Assembly: GCA_009885445.1 (NCBI GenBank)
Contig: VFKQ01000070.1
Span: 1 to 6,729, forward strand
Source of the DNA: Anaerolineaceae bacterium
GTDB lineage: Bacteria; Chloroflexota; Anaerolineae; Anaerolineales; Villigracilaceae
Direction: 5' to 3'
Length of the DNA: 6,729 nt
This document shows, piece by piece, positions 5,770 through 6,729 of this stretch. The notes under the pieces are model-generated. The model was not told the DNA's origin and searched no databases. It saw nothing but the letters and a program-made list of their open reading frames with translations. The position numbers and the translations under genes are program-made. Numbering within the stretch: the stretch's first letter is position 1; every line of letters begins with the position of its first letter.

Positions 5770-6495
5770 ATGGCCAGCAAAGACACCCCCATACATCAAT
5801 TTCTTTTTCCGCAAGGCATGCCAGATGCGTTGCGCGCAAAACTTTTGCCGCGCACCAGCATGACCGCGCTGTTGCCAAACATTGGCCCGGAATTAAAAAC
5901 AGCGGTGGAAACAGATATTCAAAAAACCAGCGACTCGATGCTGGCCATGACACCCATGGATGTAATTCTGCAAGGCTGGAAGCGTTACCGCGAAGTGGGG
6001 CGCGCGCTCGATGACTCGCGCAAGAAACCCACTGAGCCGATTCTGAAAGCCCTGCTCAAGCACACCATCAAATCCACGCACAAGCCTTACGTGGAAATTT
6101 TTCTCGAGGATGTTTCGGTTGGCAAAGTGCCGTTCGAGTTGCTGATTTCTTTTGACATGGAAGGTGTGACGCTCAAAATTTTGAACGGCGAAATCGTTTC
6201 GATCATGAGCGGCTCGTTTCAGGGTGCGATCAAACTTTCATTAATCGGCGAGACGCTGGCCGAAGTGAAAACCAAGCGGATCGAACTGCCTGGCACCCTG
6301 CACACAGACGGCAGTACCGCTAAAACGAAGCCTCACAAATTGCCTGCCCTCGGCGCGCGCCTCAGCGGACTAAGTGGGGCCTCCGCTGGTCAGAGCTTTT
6401 TACTAGCTGACGGCCAAACGATTGGCCGCACGGCGGAGAATGCGATTGTCATCGAAGATAAGAGCGTGTCGCGCCAGCACGCACGCATCCGCTAG
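5770..6495 (+). CDS. Uncharacterised protein with a C-terminal, truncated FHA domain
   Basis: The protein has 241 residues with no signal peptide or membrane helix, so it is presumably cytosolic. Residues about 60-178 form a domain I cannot name: a helical start (MDVILQGWKRYREVGRALDD) followed by beta-rich sequence around PYVEIFLEDVSVGKVPFELL (107-126) and ending IELPGTL (171-177). A short Lys/Thr linker leads to the start of a forkhead-associated domain, with GQTIGR (215-220) and SVSRQHARIR (232-241); Gly219-Arg220 and Ser234, Arg235, His237 are the usual phosphothreonine-binding positions. FHA domains run about 80-100 residues; here about 45 are present and the protein stops just after the Ser-Arg-His motif, losing the Asn-Gly region and the last strands. 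The next codon after the stop is TAA, and no other frame continues the domain. It is therefore either a truncated gene or a natural half-domain; truncation is likelier, given the AT-rich DNA that follows. Spacing to the upstream propeller gene is one base, so the two form an operon. Confidence 0.8.
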   Translation: MASKDTPIHQFLFPQGMPDALRAKLLPRTSMTALLPNIGPELKTAVETDIQKTSDSMLAMTPMDVILQGWKRYREVGRALDDSRKKPTEPILKALLKHTIKSTHKPYVEIFLEDVSVGKVPFELLISFDMEGVTLKILNGEIVSIMSGSFQGAIKLSLIGETLAEVKTKRIELPGTLHTDGSTAKTKPHKLPALGARLSGLSGASAGQSFLLADGQTIGRTAENAIVIEDKSVSRQHARIR

Positions 6496-6729
6496 TAAGT
6501 TAAAAGTACGTTTCATTTAATTTTTCCTTTTTTGAGATTAGATTTCGAGCGCAGCGCGCTCATCGGTAAATAAAAACATTGGGAAATAAATTGAATTATT
6601 TTTGCAGTTGACCTCTTGAAGTGAAATTCCACTTTAATATCCATGACTGTTTTCGTAAACAAATCCGCTTTTTATGCACATAAGTAAATCGGTGAGTTGC
6701 CCTGATAGTATCTCCCCCGATAGTACCCC
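6496..6729. other. AT-rich stretch without a recognisable gene
   Basis: By hand count about 83 of 234 bases are G or C (35%), clearly below the genes before it. It contains a GC-rich hairpin GAGCGC/GCGCTC (6547-6552 and 6556-6561), an AT-rich stem TGAAGTG/CACTTTA (6617-6623 and 6630-6636, one G-T pair) that is also a near-perfect dyad, and a weak + strand promoter-like pair TTGACC (6608-6613) and TTTAAT (6633-6638) with a long 19-base gap. A 43-codon reading frame exists on the - strand (6644 to 6513) without recognisable features. GATAGTA occurs at 6704-6710 and 6719-6725, each followed by a C-rich run. Nothing identifies a known insertion sequence. Confidence 0.5.

Noticed and set aside
6513..6644. 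43-codon - strand reading frame in the AT-rich tail
   Set aside because: It has no ribosome site or recognised family and its composition is that of the surrounding non-coding DNA; it cannot be supported as a gene.

Overview
The window looks like chromosomal DNA of a bacterium, most likely a member of the Chloroflexota (class Anaerolineae). This is an inference from several traits: a secreted protein with a Thr-Pro repeat linker before a C-terminal membrane anchor, a GlpD of the 'SSASSHMAHGG' kind, a DUF92 membrane protein, short heptamer repeats and a large palindromic intergenic repeat. No rRNA, tRNA or marker gene confirms it. All five convincing genes are on the + strand.

Region 1 (1-3454) is a glycerol catabolism pair. 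Glycerol kinase (glpK, 122-1609) makes sn-glycerol 3-phosphate, and a FAD-dependent glycerol-3-phosphate dehydrogenase (glpD, 1763-3454) oxidises it to dihydroxyacetone phosphate. A promoter with an extended -10 (64-92) sits just before glpK. The 153 bases between the two genes are almost entirely an imperfect palindromic repeat with nested arms (1615-1749). No glycerol facilitator or glp regulator lies in the window.

Region 2 (3514-4320) is one integral membrane protein of the DUF92/TMEM19/VTE6 family, a group that includes the plant phytyl-phosphate kinase. Its gene carries an embedded 49-base array with a 7-base period (4046-4094).

Region 3 (4294-6495) is a two-gene unit with its own promoter, which overlaps the DUF92 stop codon and nearly repeats the glpK promoter core. 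The first gene encodes a secreted, membrane-anchored beta-propeller-like protein with a Thr/Pro linker and a cytoplasmic tail. The second starts one base after the first ends. It encodes a cytosolic protein with an unrecognised N-terminal domain followed by an FHA domain that is cut off after its first half.

Region 4 (6496-6729) is AT-rich (about 35% GC by hand count), has no recognisable gene, and contains small hairpins, a dyad and a short direct repeat at the window edge. The abrupt composition change right at the truncated FHA domain suggests a rearrangement or insertion boundary. The least described content is the propeller-anchor/FHA gene pair; its role is unknown.
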